DNA from: Tetracladium setigerum
Taxonomy: Eukaryota; Ascomycota; Leotiomycetes; Helotiales
Direction: 5' to 3'
Assembly: GCA_031472005.1 (NCBI GenBank)
Contig: PZJY01000002.1
Coordinates: forward strand, 3,906,001 to 3,970,000
Length of the DNA stretch: 64,000 bases
The notes under the pieces are model-generated. The model was not told where the DNA came from. It saw only the letters and a program-made list of their open reading frames with translations, and made no database searches. The position numbers were made by a program, and so were the translations under genes. Below are positions 34,370-46,742 of the stretch, piece after piece; position 1 is the first letter of the stretch, and every line of letters starts with the position of its first letter.

Positions 34370-37300
34370 TCCTCGGACTTGTTTCATTGATTGTATGGAC
34401 GATTCTCTGCTTTGTCCCGAACAGACCTCTTCGCCTCTTCAATAACGGTTCACGGTCGATTTAATCTTATTTCTTCGACGCTCCAACACGAAGCTCTATA
34501 CTTCTATCATTCCGACTTGTGTTCTGCCAGGGTATTTACAGAACGGCGTTTTTCTCGCTTACTTGATTATTGAACTTTTATCAACGTTTGTAATTTGGGC
34601 TATGGGTTCTTCTTTTTTTTGCTAGCCACCGCCGGTGGTGTGTTTGGCATATGGAACAGAAAAAACCGCCGACCACAACACTCCTTTCTGATGATGCATG
34701 AACATACTATACGATTTTCCTTTTTGCAGTCTGTGTGTGTGTCTGTGTTATGTTGTTTTGTCCTTCTGCTGGCTTGCTACTATCATCGCTACCTTTGTAT
34801 CTGTTGAGTCTGTTGTTATTCGTTTGGGTGGAGATCAAATCGAGTCATACATGTTGTAGCTTGCTGTTTACTCGCTTGCTGTTCTTTTGCATGTATGCGG
34901 CATAATTGTTGTGGTGTTGTTGATTATGTGGCAGGAGATATCATCATCTTGGCTGGGTTGTGCATCGTTCAAACTTTCACTCCTTTTTATGGCAACCTGT
35001 TTCAACTGGAGCGGTCGAGCGAGCGAGCAAGCGAGCTTTTCAATTCTGCTTGGACACTGGTAGGGAAGAAGGGAAAGAGTGGGTGAGGGAATGGTAGAAG
35101 GGAAGAATGGAATGGAATGGATGGGGTGAATGGATCAGGCAGGATAAGGGATGAAATCATGAACAGACAGAGAGAGATTCACAAAAAAAATATCAAAACA
35201 TCCGGATACTGAAATTAGAAAGGGGTTTAGTGGATTGGGCTGGGTTGGGTTGGGTTGGGGGTTTGGCTGGATTATTTGGTTTGGGGGTTTCGGGGGGTGC
35301 TGGTTGTGATTGGGGTGTCCTCGGTCTTGCCTTTATCTATTTTTCTTTCTCTTTCCGTTCCTCTCTCTCTCTGTCTCTCTGATTTTTAAATTATTGAATT
35401 ATTTTTGTGGGATTAAATTAAATCCAATGGGAAGAATGTCAGGGCAGGGGGCAATAGGGCAATGCAAAGGAAAAGAGAACAATACAACGTGGTACCAAAA
35501 AATTCAACACAACAAGAATGATGTTGTAAAAACTATCATGAAGAAAGAGTGAGGTGAATGAGGATATTTTTGGAGAAGTGAAAATGTATGCGACCTCGCC
35601 CTGATCTCATCTAGGTAAATAACTAATATTCCAGCAATCAATCGATGATGGTAAGTATATTAGTGGGTAAGATTCAAAGTAGCCTCCCTCCTGTATACCT
35701 GTAAATATCTCCTAATCAAATAGCCAACGCACTTCCAAATCTTAATCCAATCATTGAATATTGCCAAATTCAATATTCAAAATTAAAGATTGTGCGTGTG
35801 GTCGTGTGTCGTGGGTGCAGAAAACGGAGTCAAAGAAAATTTCCTTCACCGCTACTACATCTATGTCTATCGCACTTGAAATGTTTAATAAACCGCGATT
35901 CGGCGGATTACTTGGGAATTCGGCGATTCAGCGATTGTTTAGGGATGCTGTGCCTTCTTTATCTTATCTTATCAAGTCAGGTCAGGTCGAGTCAGCCTGG
36001 AAGATGAGTTGTTGTAGTATGGTATGGTATGACAATATGGTATTGTAGAGTCATGGTCAAGTCATGGTCCTGTATGTGTGAGAGAGAATAGATATCTACC
36101 TACCTAACTCATTTAGACATGATTCAGTGTGTATATATACGTACTATGCCTACCTGCCCTAATTTATCTGTTACTATGCAATACAGTACAGTAGAGAACA
36201 AAGTTGGCAAGGTTGGTAGGGACCTAGGTATTGTACAATACAGAACTCAAATTACTCAATTCGTGATTGCGAAATCGCTAGATTTAGATTTGGGTAGCGA
36301 GTAGTGAGAGAGGGATTGTTGGTGCTTCTCTTAATGGATTTGCTATGTCTTTTGACTGAGTTGAACAAACGCCTTGTTAACATGATTGAAATTCCCTAGA
36401 TTCTTGATACTGTGCAATGAATCTCGCGTGCGCGTCCTGTAGAATTGATTTAAACATTTCCGGATTCCAACCAACCAACCATTCCATCCAATCCATCCAT
36501 TCCTCTCCCACACACTACAAGTTCCCCAAAAGGCGACTCACAATTCACAAAATCCAATTCTGTATCCCAACTCGTCTAATAACACTCAGATTATAGGCAC
36601 CTTACCTAACTGTTAGTACCCAAACCAAACCAGTGCCTGCTACCTACGGTTGAGAGTATACCTATTTTTTTGTTGTGGTTATCGCCACTCCACCACAATG
36701 CCGAGACAGAACGGTCTCGGTCCCAGTCGCAGTTTCAAATATCGCAACTATTTTCGGGAATAAAAAGTTCATACCAAGCCTTGGATGACGGATAAGGACG
36801 GATGCGGACGGGATTGGATTCGGGATGGGATGATGAGATTGGTGGGATGAGATGGCGGCGGAGCGGGCGGCGGAGCGGGACGAGACGCTAACTAAGATAA
36901 GGGTAGGTCGGTACTTTGGTACTTACTCGGCAATCGTAACCCGTGCAAGGGAGATGGAGATCAAAAAGTGGGGTGTGGTGGAGAGAGGGAGCCGGAGAAG
37001 CGAGGATTAGGTAATACGGGTGATGAATGGGCTATTTCCGGGGTGGGTGGGGGTGGGGGTGATTGGATTGCGAAGTATATTTGTGTTTGTGAGATATTTT
37101 GTTAGTTATTTATTAGTTGCCGCTATGGAAATAATCTTTTTGGTGCTATTTAACTAGTTGTTTTGAATGGGTTAGAGATTATTGTGCACTATTGGAAAGA
37201 TAAATAAATGTTGGGAATAGTAGTTCTCAATAATCTTTGATCTATTCAATCTTCCAATATTGTTATTTTAGCGCGAGATACTATTTAGTGAGTAGGACTA

Positions 37301-37880
37301 TATCGCAAGTTCACAACTCCTCTGCCACGTCTCAACGTTAAAACGCGCCTTGTCAAACGTGCTGTTCAAGCGCAACCTACTTCCCCAAATTGCAGCTTGC
37401 AAAAATTGTGGTACTGAAAATATAACAGCCCCCGGTCTTCCAGCCTTCCAGATTCCTGGCCGTCCGATCTCCAATGATGGATTACACTGAACCATCATCC
37501 AAGCCAGCTCAATTCGTAAGACGAAATCGAGCCAAATGTGACTATATCTTCAATCGACAAGCGGCAGAAGTAGAGCAAGAAGCTCATCAGACACGAGAAT
37601 AGGATCCGTTCATTGTTTCTTCGGATAGTAAAGCGAATGACCTTTTCACGAAACTCCTCTTTTTCGAGTCGAAAATTCTTCGCGCTGCATCATAGTAACA
37701 GGAAAATGACCCATCTTTCGCATAGATTGTAGGTCTGATGGCGAAATTGAAGATTGCTGACATTGAGGCAGATTAATGAAAAGACGTTCTAATTCTGAGC
37801 AGATAGGTCGTGGGAGCTGCTGACTTCCCGTGGATCCGTCGAAGTGGTTACAATCCGGGGGTTGCGTCGTCAATCTCAGA
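34370..37880. other. 3.5-kb gene-free stretch with G-rich tracts
   Basis: Two G-tract clusters fit the quadruplex pattern of four GGG runs with short loops: about 35237-35261 (GGGCTGGGTTGGGTTGGG and on) and about 37040-37060 (GGGGTGGGTGGGGGTGGGGG). CCAACCAACC and CCATCCAATCCATCC runs lie near 36470-36500. No convincing gene on either strand; the left part should include the 3' UTR of the zinc-cluster gene. Confidence 0.45.
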
Positions 37881-40800
37881 CTAGACAAAATCGTCATAGT
37901 CGTTTTTGTAGATACCAAGCAGCATTTTCATGATGTCCCCATTTCGGTGCTCGCAATCAACAACATCAACATCACTAAATGAGATGTAAGTCAGAATCGT
38001 GTGATAGGAAGAGTGTTTGCAACGTACGAAATGTCTTCCAGATCGTCTAAATATTTTAGAGTTTGAGTTGCGATAGGGTCATTGCCAAATTGAATAAACT
38101 CGATACTAAACATAGAGCTCCCCCGGGTCAGATACGTCAGTCTAGTCATGTCGATGTTCCTCCCAACTTGTTGGGGTGTCTCATCCCAGTGACCAGTCGT
38201 CAATACAATGATCCTCAGATTTTGCACCTTGCGAAATCTATTTCGTATTCTTGAAGCATCATATTTCGGTTTATTCAAAATCTTAGATAAAGGTGCCATT
38301 ATGCCTCCAGAGGTTATTGTTGGAGGACGAGCTTCAGGGCGATTCATCTTCTCCATGATTCGACCTATGTCTTTCTCGTTTTCGGCTTCAATTGAGGCAT
38401 GAGTAAATAGGAGACCCAATCCATTGTCGGTAAAGCTTCTCACTTTCATCGCAAGTGTTTCCAACACAAACTTGACATCATCCCAGTAGGGTTCCAATGA
38501 GGGGGAATTGTCCACTAGAAATGTCTGGAATCATGATTTTAGAACGAAAGATATGAAAAAAGGGATACGCATTGCTTACAAAGTTTCTCTCTTCGAAGTA
38601 ACTAGTCAAAAAGTGACTTTTTGGGCTTCTTTGAAAATAATCTAGAAAGCCCTTGGTCTTCTTCAGTTCGTCCATAGTGGCGCGTGCTTCCTCTATGGTC
38701 AGAACCGGCCTCAACATACCACCATGACGATTCCCAATAATTCGGTTCTGTTCAATGATTTCATCTTCCGTTGGAGAAGAGGGTATATTACGATATTTAC
38801 TTGGCTCACCAGACCTCGGAGGCACTGCTTGGGAAGGGTTGGCGGTTTCCATTGGTACGGAGGCCTTTCCCATGATAGGCAATTTAGGAATATCTCTATC
38901 TGCATCTACTTCAGAGAACGATTGAGTAGGCGACAAAGGATCCTGCGATATTGCGGTCGAATTTCCCTCGATAGAATCCTCTTCAATGTATTCATCCATT
39001 TCGCTTAAAAATTTGAGAATGGACTCTGGGGCTGTGGGCTCCGAAATATGTGGCCTGCCACGGATGATATCCAAGTTTTGGAGAAGTTCAGACGATTGGC
39101 TTCTCGATTCGGGGTCTGCGATCAACATGTGCTGGTCAACAAGGTCGAGAATGTCGCTGGTTGATTTGTCTGTTCTTCTCAGCGTGGCCCGCACATACTT
39201 GTGCCACTCTGTAACTTCTGGGAGAACATCAAGTCCATCGTGAAAACAATCCCTACGATATAAATTTCGTCCCGATAGACTGTTCACTTGCAGGGCGTTA
39301 ATTCTTTTCGAGATTGCGGTGGATCTGAGATGGTTGTATTGTTGAATGCCTTCGTATCCAAGAGCCATCCATGTCGCGGCAAGTGAAAAGACGCACCCCA
39401 GCGACCAAATGTCAATATTTTGGTGGACTTCTCGTGATCCTGAAAATTCATATATCTCTGGTGCCCCTTTTGTTTTGTCAGCCAGCGTCGATTGGATGTT
39501 GATGACAGCAAGACACGACAGTGATGACACCTACCACAGGACACAGTGGCACCGTTTAGAATAGCTTTTGGGTGAGAAAGCTCTGTTCCCTTCTTCCTTT
39601 CTAAAAACTTCGCCAATCCCAGATCCGCAAGTTTGAACCTGCCCTCAACATATAAGATACTGGCGGGTTTAATGTTCGCATGCCAGCTGTTGTCGTTAGT
39701 TTGTTGTTAACCAAGAGAGTTTACAAGAACATACCAATAGTATGGTTTTGGAATTCCATAAACCTTGATTGTTAAATCGTGAATATGACTTACAGCATCT
39801 GCTATGCCGAATAAGTTATCCCAGAAGGCGTGTATTTCGCTTCTCAGAGTCGGGGGTTTTTCGGAGAGAAAAAACATCCGCAAATCGCTATTTCCATATT
39901 CAAGAAGAATCTGATGGGTTGACGGGATCTGAACCTGGTCAAGCGGGAAGTTTAGCAGACCATAAGTGGATTTGGTTGGGATATCTTGGTGATAGGCTCC
40001 AAGATATCGAACCATTCCGTTGCTTTCCTTGAGATCACCAAAAGCCGCTATCTCGTTATGGTATGCTTCTTTTCCGCCTGGCTGGTTATATATTTTCAAC
40101 GCAAAATGGTAACGCTAAGACAGATTTAGAAAGATATAAGACAACACATGGAGACTTTGCTTAGAAGCTTACCGAGCCTTGTCCGTCTGGATTATCGAAG
40201 GGTATATATTCAGAATTCTTCGCAGCCTTGCGACAACCTCCCACCACAAACTCGCTCAAGACTTCGATTTGGAAGAGTGTGGCCGTTCCTCCTTTTCCAC
40301 TCATTTTTTCTTTTCTATGGATGGGTATGATAGCGTAGGAACTTAAATCTTGTTCCTCGCCGTTGAATTTGACCGCGCAGAACTTCCACTGGGCTTCAAA
40401 AAACTTTGCAGATAGTTCTTCTGGGTTTGGGATTTTCCGAAGACCTCTGCGAGTACGCATCCTCTCTATAGAGAAAAAAAGGTTTCTGATGTCCCACTCG
40501 GCAACAGGGAGATCCTTGTCTAATATACTATCATCCCGAAAATAATGAATGAGGTTCCCCCATCCTATCTCTAGCAGAACACTAAATATTAGGATACAAG
40601 GATAGGGACCAAACAAACTATCTTGCGTCATTGTACCAGAATGGCTCTTAGCGCTCTCATTGCTGTAGACATGATGGAGGAGACGGGCCGCTTGGGATAT
40701 TGGCCATCCGTTAAGTGTAGTTTCGCTCTTCCACCACTCATATAGCTTCGAAGGCCGGACATAGGATCGGCCGCAAGCTTCTGCAGCGGTTCTGAGTGTG

Positions 40801-42842
40801 CAACTAGCGACAGCATCTTTGTAGTCTTGCTCAGGAGAATTTCCGCTAGGTAGTCGTCCTGTGCTCGAGCTTGGCCCCTCTGTTAGAGATAGATCCTCCA
40901 GCGTATCAAGCTGCATCGGCTCATCTGAATCATCTGGCTCTTCCACCTGTACTAACGCTACAGGTATGTTCAAAGACGCAATTTCCTCAGGTAACCAATC
41001 GGGGTCCCAATACTTAGAAACATTAATATCACCAGAAATCTGCCGTGCGAGTTCTCCGACATGGTCGAGATCATCAAACGATGAAGCACCTCTCGACAAA
41101 TCTTTCATTCCGCTAGGTGGATGCATCTTGGATCCATCTCTAACGTCCATATCCGAAGTTTTCATGCTCCCAACAGAACTGTCATCAGATCCAGCATCAA
41201 GATTTTCGGCGCTGTTGAATGCTAATAGTCGAAGATGACCAGCTATATGTTTCGCAAGTTTATGTAAGAGCTCAGTCTCGCCACAATTCGTTGGATTTGA
41301 TGTGCCGCTCTTTTCCGGCAGGGAAGCGGGGTTAGTCGAGCTTAGAACGAAGACATCGTAACCACACAGCGGACAGATATGTGGACGCCTTCTTCTGGAA
41401 CTTTTACTTGATCTGGAGATGGCCTTCCGTTCAGCTGTGCTGGAATTGACGTGTTTGCTTCTGAGATGTTCTTCAAAGCTCCCTTCTTCAGTAAAAACCT
41501 CTTCCTCATGATAAAGATCACAGCGCCAGATGACGGGTTTGTGGACTTGCTGTGTCCATTTGTTGGAGTGAGATTCTCTCATGTGCTTGGCCCAAATCTC
41601 AAAGTCCTCAAAAGATTGTGGAGGCTGACTACACTTCTCGGAGATGCAGACGAACGGTTGGAGATCTTGGTTTACATGACGTCTGTAACCATATCAGCAT
41701 ACACGTCCAAATTTAATGACAAGGACCATACTGCCATTTTCGGGGCTTCAGCTCTGAGTCTTCAAGTGGTTTGGAACAGAAAGGACAAGGAAGAGCTGGC
41801 TTTCCCGGTTCTCTCTGAGGGGGTTCGGGATAGTTTTCAAGATCTTCGACCATGAAGGTTTTGCTGTTTTTGGAAGATGAGACCACAGATGCTCCATCAT
41901 CCCTTTTTACCCGAGCAACTGCGGACGGTGTTGGCTGGAATGTCGACGCTTTTGAGCCCAGGTCGGACGGAGTTAAAATCTTCCCAAATGGATGCTTCGC
42001 ATTTGAACGGAATGCCACCTTCCTTTGGTGGCTTCTGCCCGAATCCTCTTCTTCGGTTATCTGTTCTAATGCTGGTGGTAAGGAAGTCCTTATATCTGGC
42101 TGGTAGTTTTGTTTTTTCCGAGTCCTTTGCTCCCGAATGTCAAGTTTCGCCTGATGCTGACTCACATATCGAAGTCTCTGGCGCCGATTCGACATCGACA
42201 ACGCAAGATGTTCCTGAAGAGAAGGGGAGGCCGTTCTATATCTGAACTGGACGATCAGCTTGGCTAATGCTGTATAATTTCCATCGCCATATCTCGCTGT
42301 AAAGGCTCCAATTCTTGTTTCGAGACTCGATACGGAATACTTTCGAATGGTGGAACCCAATCTGTTCAGCCTATTGATGACAGCCTCAACTGCATCCATA
42401 GCTTCCGAGGCAGTTCCTTCCAACCCGGACTTCCTGTTGAACTCTCTCCCATCACCAACATCAATGGAACTGTCTGGCGGAATGTCCTTCTCGCTCTCGA
42501 GTAATACTGAAGGGAATTTTTAGCCATGAGATGCAGGCCTGCTGCTCGCGGAAACATACCAAAATCCAGATTTCTTCGCATCAACGAGAGTAGCTGAACT
42601 ACAAGATTGCGAAACTCTTCACTATACTCCAGCCGCCTATCCAGCGAGAAATTGTATTCCGCAAAAACCCCAAGGTACGAAGCCCAGACTTCGAAACGCT
42701 GTTGCTGTAAATCCGCCCTAGCCTTGGGTTCGGGCAGTGGGAGATTGGGGTCTGCATATCTCGAAAAGAGGCCCTCGCAAATATTAGCCAGGTCGAAGAT
42801 TTCTCTTCTCCTGGCCCCTTCGACGACCTCAGCAGTGGCCAT
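37881..42842 (-). CDS. C2H2 zinc-finger / pseudokinase / vWA-domain protein, 1525 residues
   Basis: Eight exons: 42842-42560, 42506-41732, 41682-40173, 40114-39735, 39686-39535, 39466-38580, 38524-38028 and 37974-37881. They sum to 1526 codons, with introns of 48-68 nt. Domains in order are as follows. A helical N-terminal region is followed by a cysteine/histidine array from about residue 330 to 500 (CPFCSKPL; WQRHVNQDLQPFVC; CPLCGYDVFV; HKLAKHIAGHLRLLAF), typical of fungal signalling proteins. A protein-kinase fold runs from about 857 to 1120, with Lys in FALKIYNQ, a YHNEI helix, ADLGLAKF and a GAPEIYEF/IDIWSLG lobe. A disordered linker follows. A von Willebrand A domain starts near 1330 with DNSPS (a DxSxS metal site). 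The catalytic loop reads WHANIKPASIL. The proton-acceptor Asp is Asn, and the metal-binding Asn is Ser, so it is probably a pseudokinase. It is divergent from the subtilase at 43268. Confidence 0.82.
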
Positions 42843-43267
42843 GGTAGGCACGTCTCGCACAAGGTTCGCTGGAGGACCGTCTTATCTTAAGAAAATGGTG
42901 AGCATCACGCTGAGCTCGATGTGGGGTGAACGAAAGTCCTGTCCTAGATACTCTGGATAGTGAACGAATGCGACTGGTCAAAGTGCGGTCCTCGAGATGC
43001 AATTCAGGCTGAAGATAGCCAATAGTGAAGGCGCTGCCATGCAGGTTCCATGCAGGCAGACTGCATCACACATGCAACTCAGTGCAGCCTGTCCATGGCT
43101 GTGCTCTTCTCTCATCGACGAGGGTCGAGCCTTGTGGTGGTGGTTTGTCTATCGGCATCATCTCATTCTCACCTTCTCTCGCCCCCTTGAGCACAGTCGG
43201 TGGCGGCAACTTAACCTTAATTTTTCGGGTTCTCGACTTTTTCAGCTTCTACGCATCTCACGAAACG
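42843..43267. promoter_or_regulatory. 425-bp bidirectional promoter with TGCA cluster
   Basis: The only sequence between the divergent start codons at 42842 (minus) and 43268 (plus), so the two genes very likely share regulatory DNA. Six TGCA cores fall within about 60 bp at 43037-43095, including CCATGCAGGTTCCATGCAGG, ACTGCATC, CATGCAAC and GTGCAGCC. Spacing is irregular. This could be an operator for joint control; no factor can be named. Confidence 0.45.
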
Positions 43268-46208
43268 ATGCCCCGGCTCGATGACGGCGGACAGGAGGAA
43301 TTACAGGCATTGGTAGCCATCCGACAGACACTCGAGCCCATCATAGCTAGGCGCATCCTCGACGACAGCGATAAGATCACCAGCTTGGCGGTGTTTAACT
43401 CGAGAGCTCTCTTCAAATTCGAGCTGGATCAGATCTTGCTGAATTTGAAGAGGGAACAGGATCTGCAGCCAGAGGATTACGCATCATTTATCGTAGATTT
43501 GCACCGGCTACTCCAACTACTTGAGGGGCTAATCGACGAGAAGGTCCTTCGTCGGGACCATGTGGAACATCAGGATGGTTTACCAGTTCTTCCTCAGCCC
43601 ACCCCAACCGTAGTTGCGGATGGGCTAGCATCCCCCATCTATCCAAAACTTGCAGCTTTGATGAAGGCAGCGTCCAATGAACCAGACTCATCCAATCTAT
43701 CTGAGCTCCTTCTCCTACCAGAAACAGAAGAAGACTGCAAAGAGGCGGAACAGACCTTAACTGACTTCAACGCCAATAATCTCTCTCGCTCCAACACTGC
43801 GGGTCAAAACGAGATGGGAGGTATCAACTTCGGTAACGAAAGTCCTCACAAACCGAAAACCAAGTCTGAATCCGCATCTCGTCAGCTAGACATTATCCAC
43901 CACTCACAGAAGTGTTTGTCGGGAATCTTGAGTGCGTTGAGGAACAATATCCGGGACTCAGAATGTCCAGACTGCCATATCGCCAAACTCCAGATTCGAG
44001 ATCCAGGGAACAACGCATTCGACAATGGACTCCAATACAAGCTATTTGTCACGTGTTCCATTATCCAGGATAAATGGCAAGAAACAACTTGCACAGTTGT
44101 TCATAACCTGTGAGTAAATATTCCTTCCCAAAGGGCTCCAATAGTAGCACACATTGACTTTCAAGACCGTCACATCTCAAAGTAAAGAATGTCCAAAAAA
44201 TCTGCAAAGACGTTCAACGCGCTCTCGCGGATTACCAAGTTTTGGATATTCTGGTACATTCAAGCCGAATCCTCCGCTGTCCCAAGTCGGACATTAAGCG
44301 CACCAAAACCTCCCCAGTTTGGCCGACGGTCTCGTTGGCGGCCATCATCGCCAACGGTGAAGATCGTTTCAAGCCACTGGACAAAGTCATTCTTGCGATG
44401 AATCTATCACGGGCTTTCTTACGAATGTACAGTTCCGAAATGCAAAGCAAAGAGTGGAACGCAGAAAACATCTTCTTCCTATTCAATCCAGCAGAGCGAA
44501 CTATACACGAGGCTTATAATCCTTACTTTGCATATTCTCTTCTGCAAATCCAGAGGAATGCAGATGATGAACCGGACCGACCAAGAAAATTGCCGTTCTT
44601 GTTTCATTCGCAAAACTTTTATTGGAAATCGCGTTAGAAAAACCTTTGGGCCCATTCAGCGTTCCTCGAGACATTGCCTTGCTAGAGCTTATTGACGAGA
44701 GCGAAGCAGCTGATGTTGTTGTCAAAGGGTATCTCGATGCCATTGCAACGTGCCTCGAAGCGAACAAGCGGAGGAAATATGATGGCTCTGATTCTGATTC
44801 CGATGAAGACGAGAGTGATAGCGACAATGAGTCAATGGACGAGGAAACTCAATGTAGAACAGTCATTTTCGCAGCAGTTACGAACCTCGAGGATGCTAGA
44901 AAAAATAATTTCAGGTCCCGAAAAGACTCTAACTTTCCGAAAAAGCTCAAAGTATCAGACGATGTGCAAATTCACAGGAATTCAAGTTCAAAGACCGCAA
45001 ACATTGCAGTACCAGTAAGTTCGAATGACTTGGGAATGACGGTGATCCCAACAACTATGGCCAACCAAGGCGGAATGGCTACTATGACCACTTCCCATCA
45101 TAAATACAATCCAGGATCTCCCAATCAGTTATTTGATGTCAGGAAGATGGTTTTCAACCCAGGAGATGAGCGGTACGTCTTTCTAGCATAGCTCTGTGGT
45201 AATTAGAATCAAGGAAGTAACTGACACTGATTAGTATCTTTCGAGCGAACAATTTCCTGAACCGAGCAAAGGACTTCTACACTGATCACATCCAGAAGCT
45301 TTCCAACGACCGAAAGATTCGTATTGCCATCCTAGATACCGGTATCGACGAGTACCACGCTTTTTTCAAAGGCGTAAAGCGGACCAGGAGGGCAAGGGAT
45401 GGTCCTTTCAAGCGCATGAAATCTTTTACCGGAGACTTCAATGCTGCTGACTCATTTGGGCATGGCACGAATGTCGCTTCGTTGATTTTAAAGATTGCTC
45501 CAGAGGCGGATCTCTATATCGCCAAGATCTCAGAAGGCCAGGAAGAGGAGGGACCAGAACCAATCGTCCAGGTAGGTGGTCTAGTTTCGATTACTATATT
45601 AATCTGACAAATCAAACCAGGCTATTCAATGGGCAATATCTTCCGATGTGAATGCCGACATCATCACGATGTCCTTCGCCTTCATCAACGATCAACCAAC
45701 CATCAAACAAGCAATCAAAAATGCTGAAAAAGAGGGAGTCGTCTTCTTTGCAGCGGCCTCGAACTATGGTGGAAACACACCGAGACTCTTTCCCGCAAAA
45801 CTTCATGATCGTGTGCTCTGCGTTCACGCCTCCGACGGCGACGGAAACAAAAGCGGCATGGATCCCACCCCCAAACTATTCTGCGAAAATCTTAGCACGC
45901 TCGGTGTAGCTATCCCCTCGATTGTCGAACCGGGCGTCTTTGTATCAGGCACCTCCTACTCGACTCCCATAATAGTGGGAATGGCGGCGAATGCACTACG
46001 GTTTGTGCATCATGTTACGAATGAAGGGTTGTTGACGGAGGAGCAGCGGAATGAGGCGTTCAGTAGGATAGGGATTAGGAATATTCTGTTGGCAATGAGT
46101 GAAGTGAGAGATTTATATAACTATGTTACACCGTGGAGAAGTATGTGGAATGCTGGTGCTACCATAGGGGATGTGGTTTCTAAGATTAAGGAAGCACTGA
46201 AGGAGTGA
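43268..46208 (+). CDS. Subtilisin-like serine protease (S8) with long N-terminal domain (frame broken once)
   Basis: Exons are 43268-44109, 44166-45172, 45235-45571 and 45621-46208, with introns of 56, 62 and 49 nt. A break inside exon 2 at AAAA 44586-44589 is mended by one extra A, giving 924 residues. The first 600 residues are an intracellular-type helical domain with no signal peptide. It resembles N-terminal modules seen before fungal subtilases and STAND proteins (FAKLLLEIALEKPLG near residue 440) and carries an acidic Asp/Ser run near residue 490. The protease domain has the full triad: Asp651 in AILDTGID, His693 in FGHGTNVA and Ser841 in SGTSYSTP, with oxyanion Asn777 in AASNYGG. No secretion signal implies cytosolic action, unlike degradative secreted subtilases. 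It is paired head-to-head with the pseudokinase-vWA gene. Confidence 0.82.
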
Positions 46209-46742
46209 TTTCGGTTAAGGGTTGTCGTATCGATTGGGATGGTGGTGGGCAGAGCGCATTGAATCGTGTATACCGGATAGTAACACGGCCCACTAGACTG
46301 TACTTTGCTTTATTATATCGAGCGCAAGAGGAGGGCAAAGCAAAAGATACCCAAAAGTCACATGAAATACTTTACCGAAGAATCAAGATAGCCTGACTTG
46401 AGGAATAAATTCGAGAGCGCTTATCCACAGCTTCGCTGTGCGCCCTGCAAAACTCTCCAATCAGCGACCATATGTTCGCATTATGCAGACCACCTCACGT
46501 ATCACTCACCGAGGGCACGCATTTGAGCACATGCATGAGCGGAAATGCAGCTAGCGGATCACATCTTGGACTACGACCTCACGTTCATTCTATCGTCATC
46601 ACCGGCTGTCAGGTCCTCGTGCCCGACAACTTCAATCCAGAAACTCTAGCCTCATTAAGATCATCTTTTATTCACTCTATAGGATATCCTCAAGTCGTCA
46701 ATTCATTCAATTAATTCAATTAATTCTCAATCCCATACAAAA
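46209..46742. other. Intergenic, nothing recognised
   Basis: A short frame at 46472-46714 has no recognisable content. AATTCATTCAATTAATTCAA just before 46743 is the likely leader of the next gene. No repeats of note. Confidence 0.4.

Noticed and set aside
35237..35261. Possible interstitial telomere repeat
   Set aside because: The unit is TTGGG, not the TTAGGG expected in filamentous ascomycetes, and the run is short.
43025..43267. Upstream in-frame extension of the subtilase gene from 43025
   Set aside because: The extension overlaps the repetitive TGCA promoter cluster, and its translation looks non-coding; the ATG at 43268 starts the conserved-looking helical domain.
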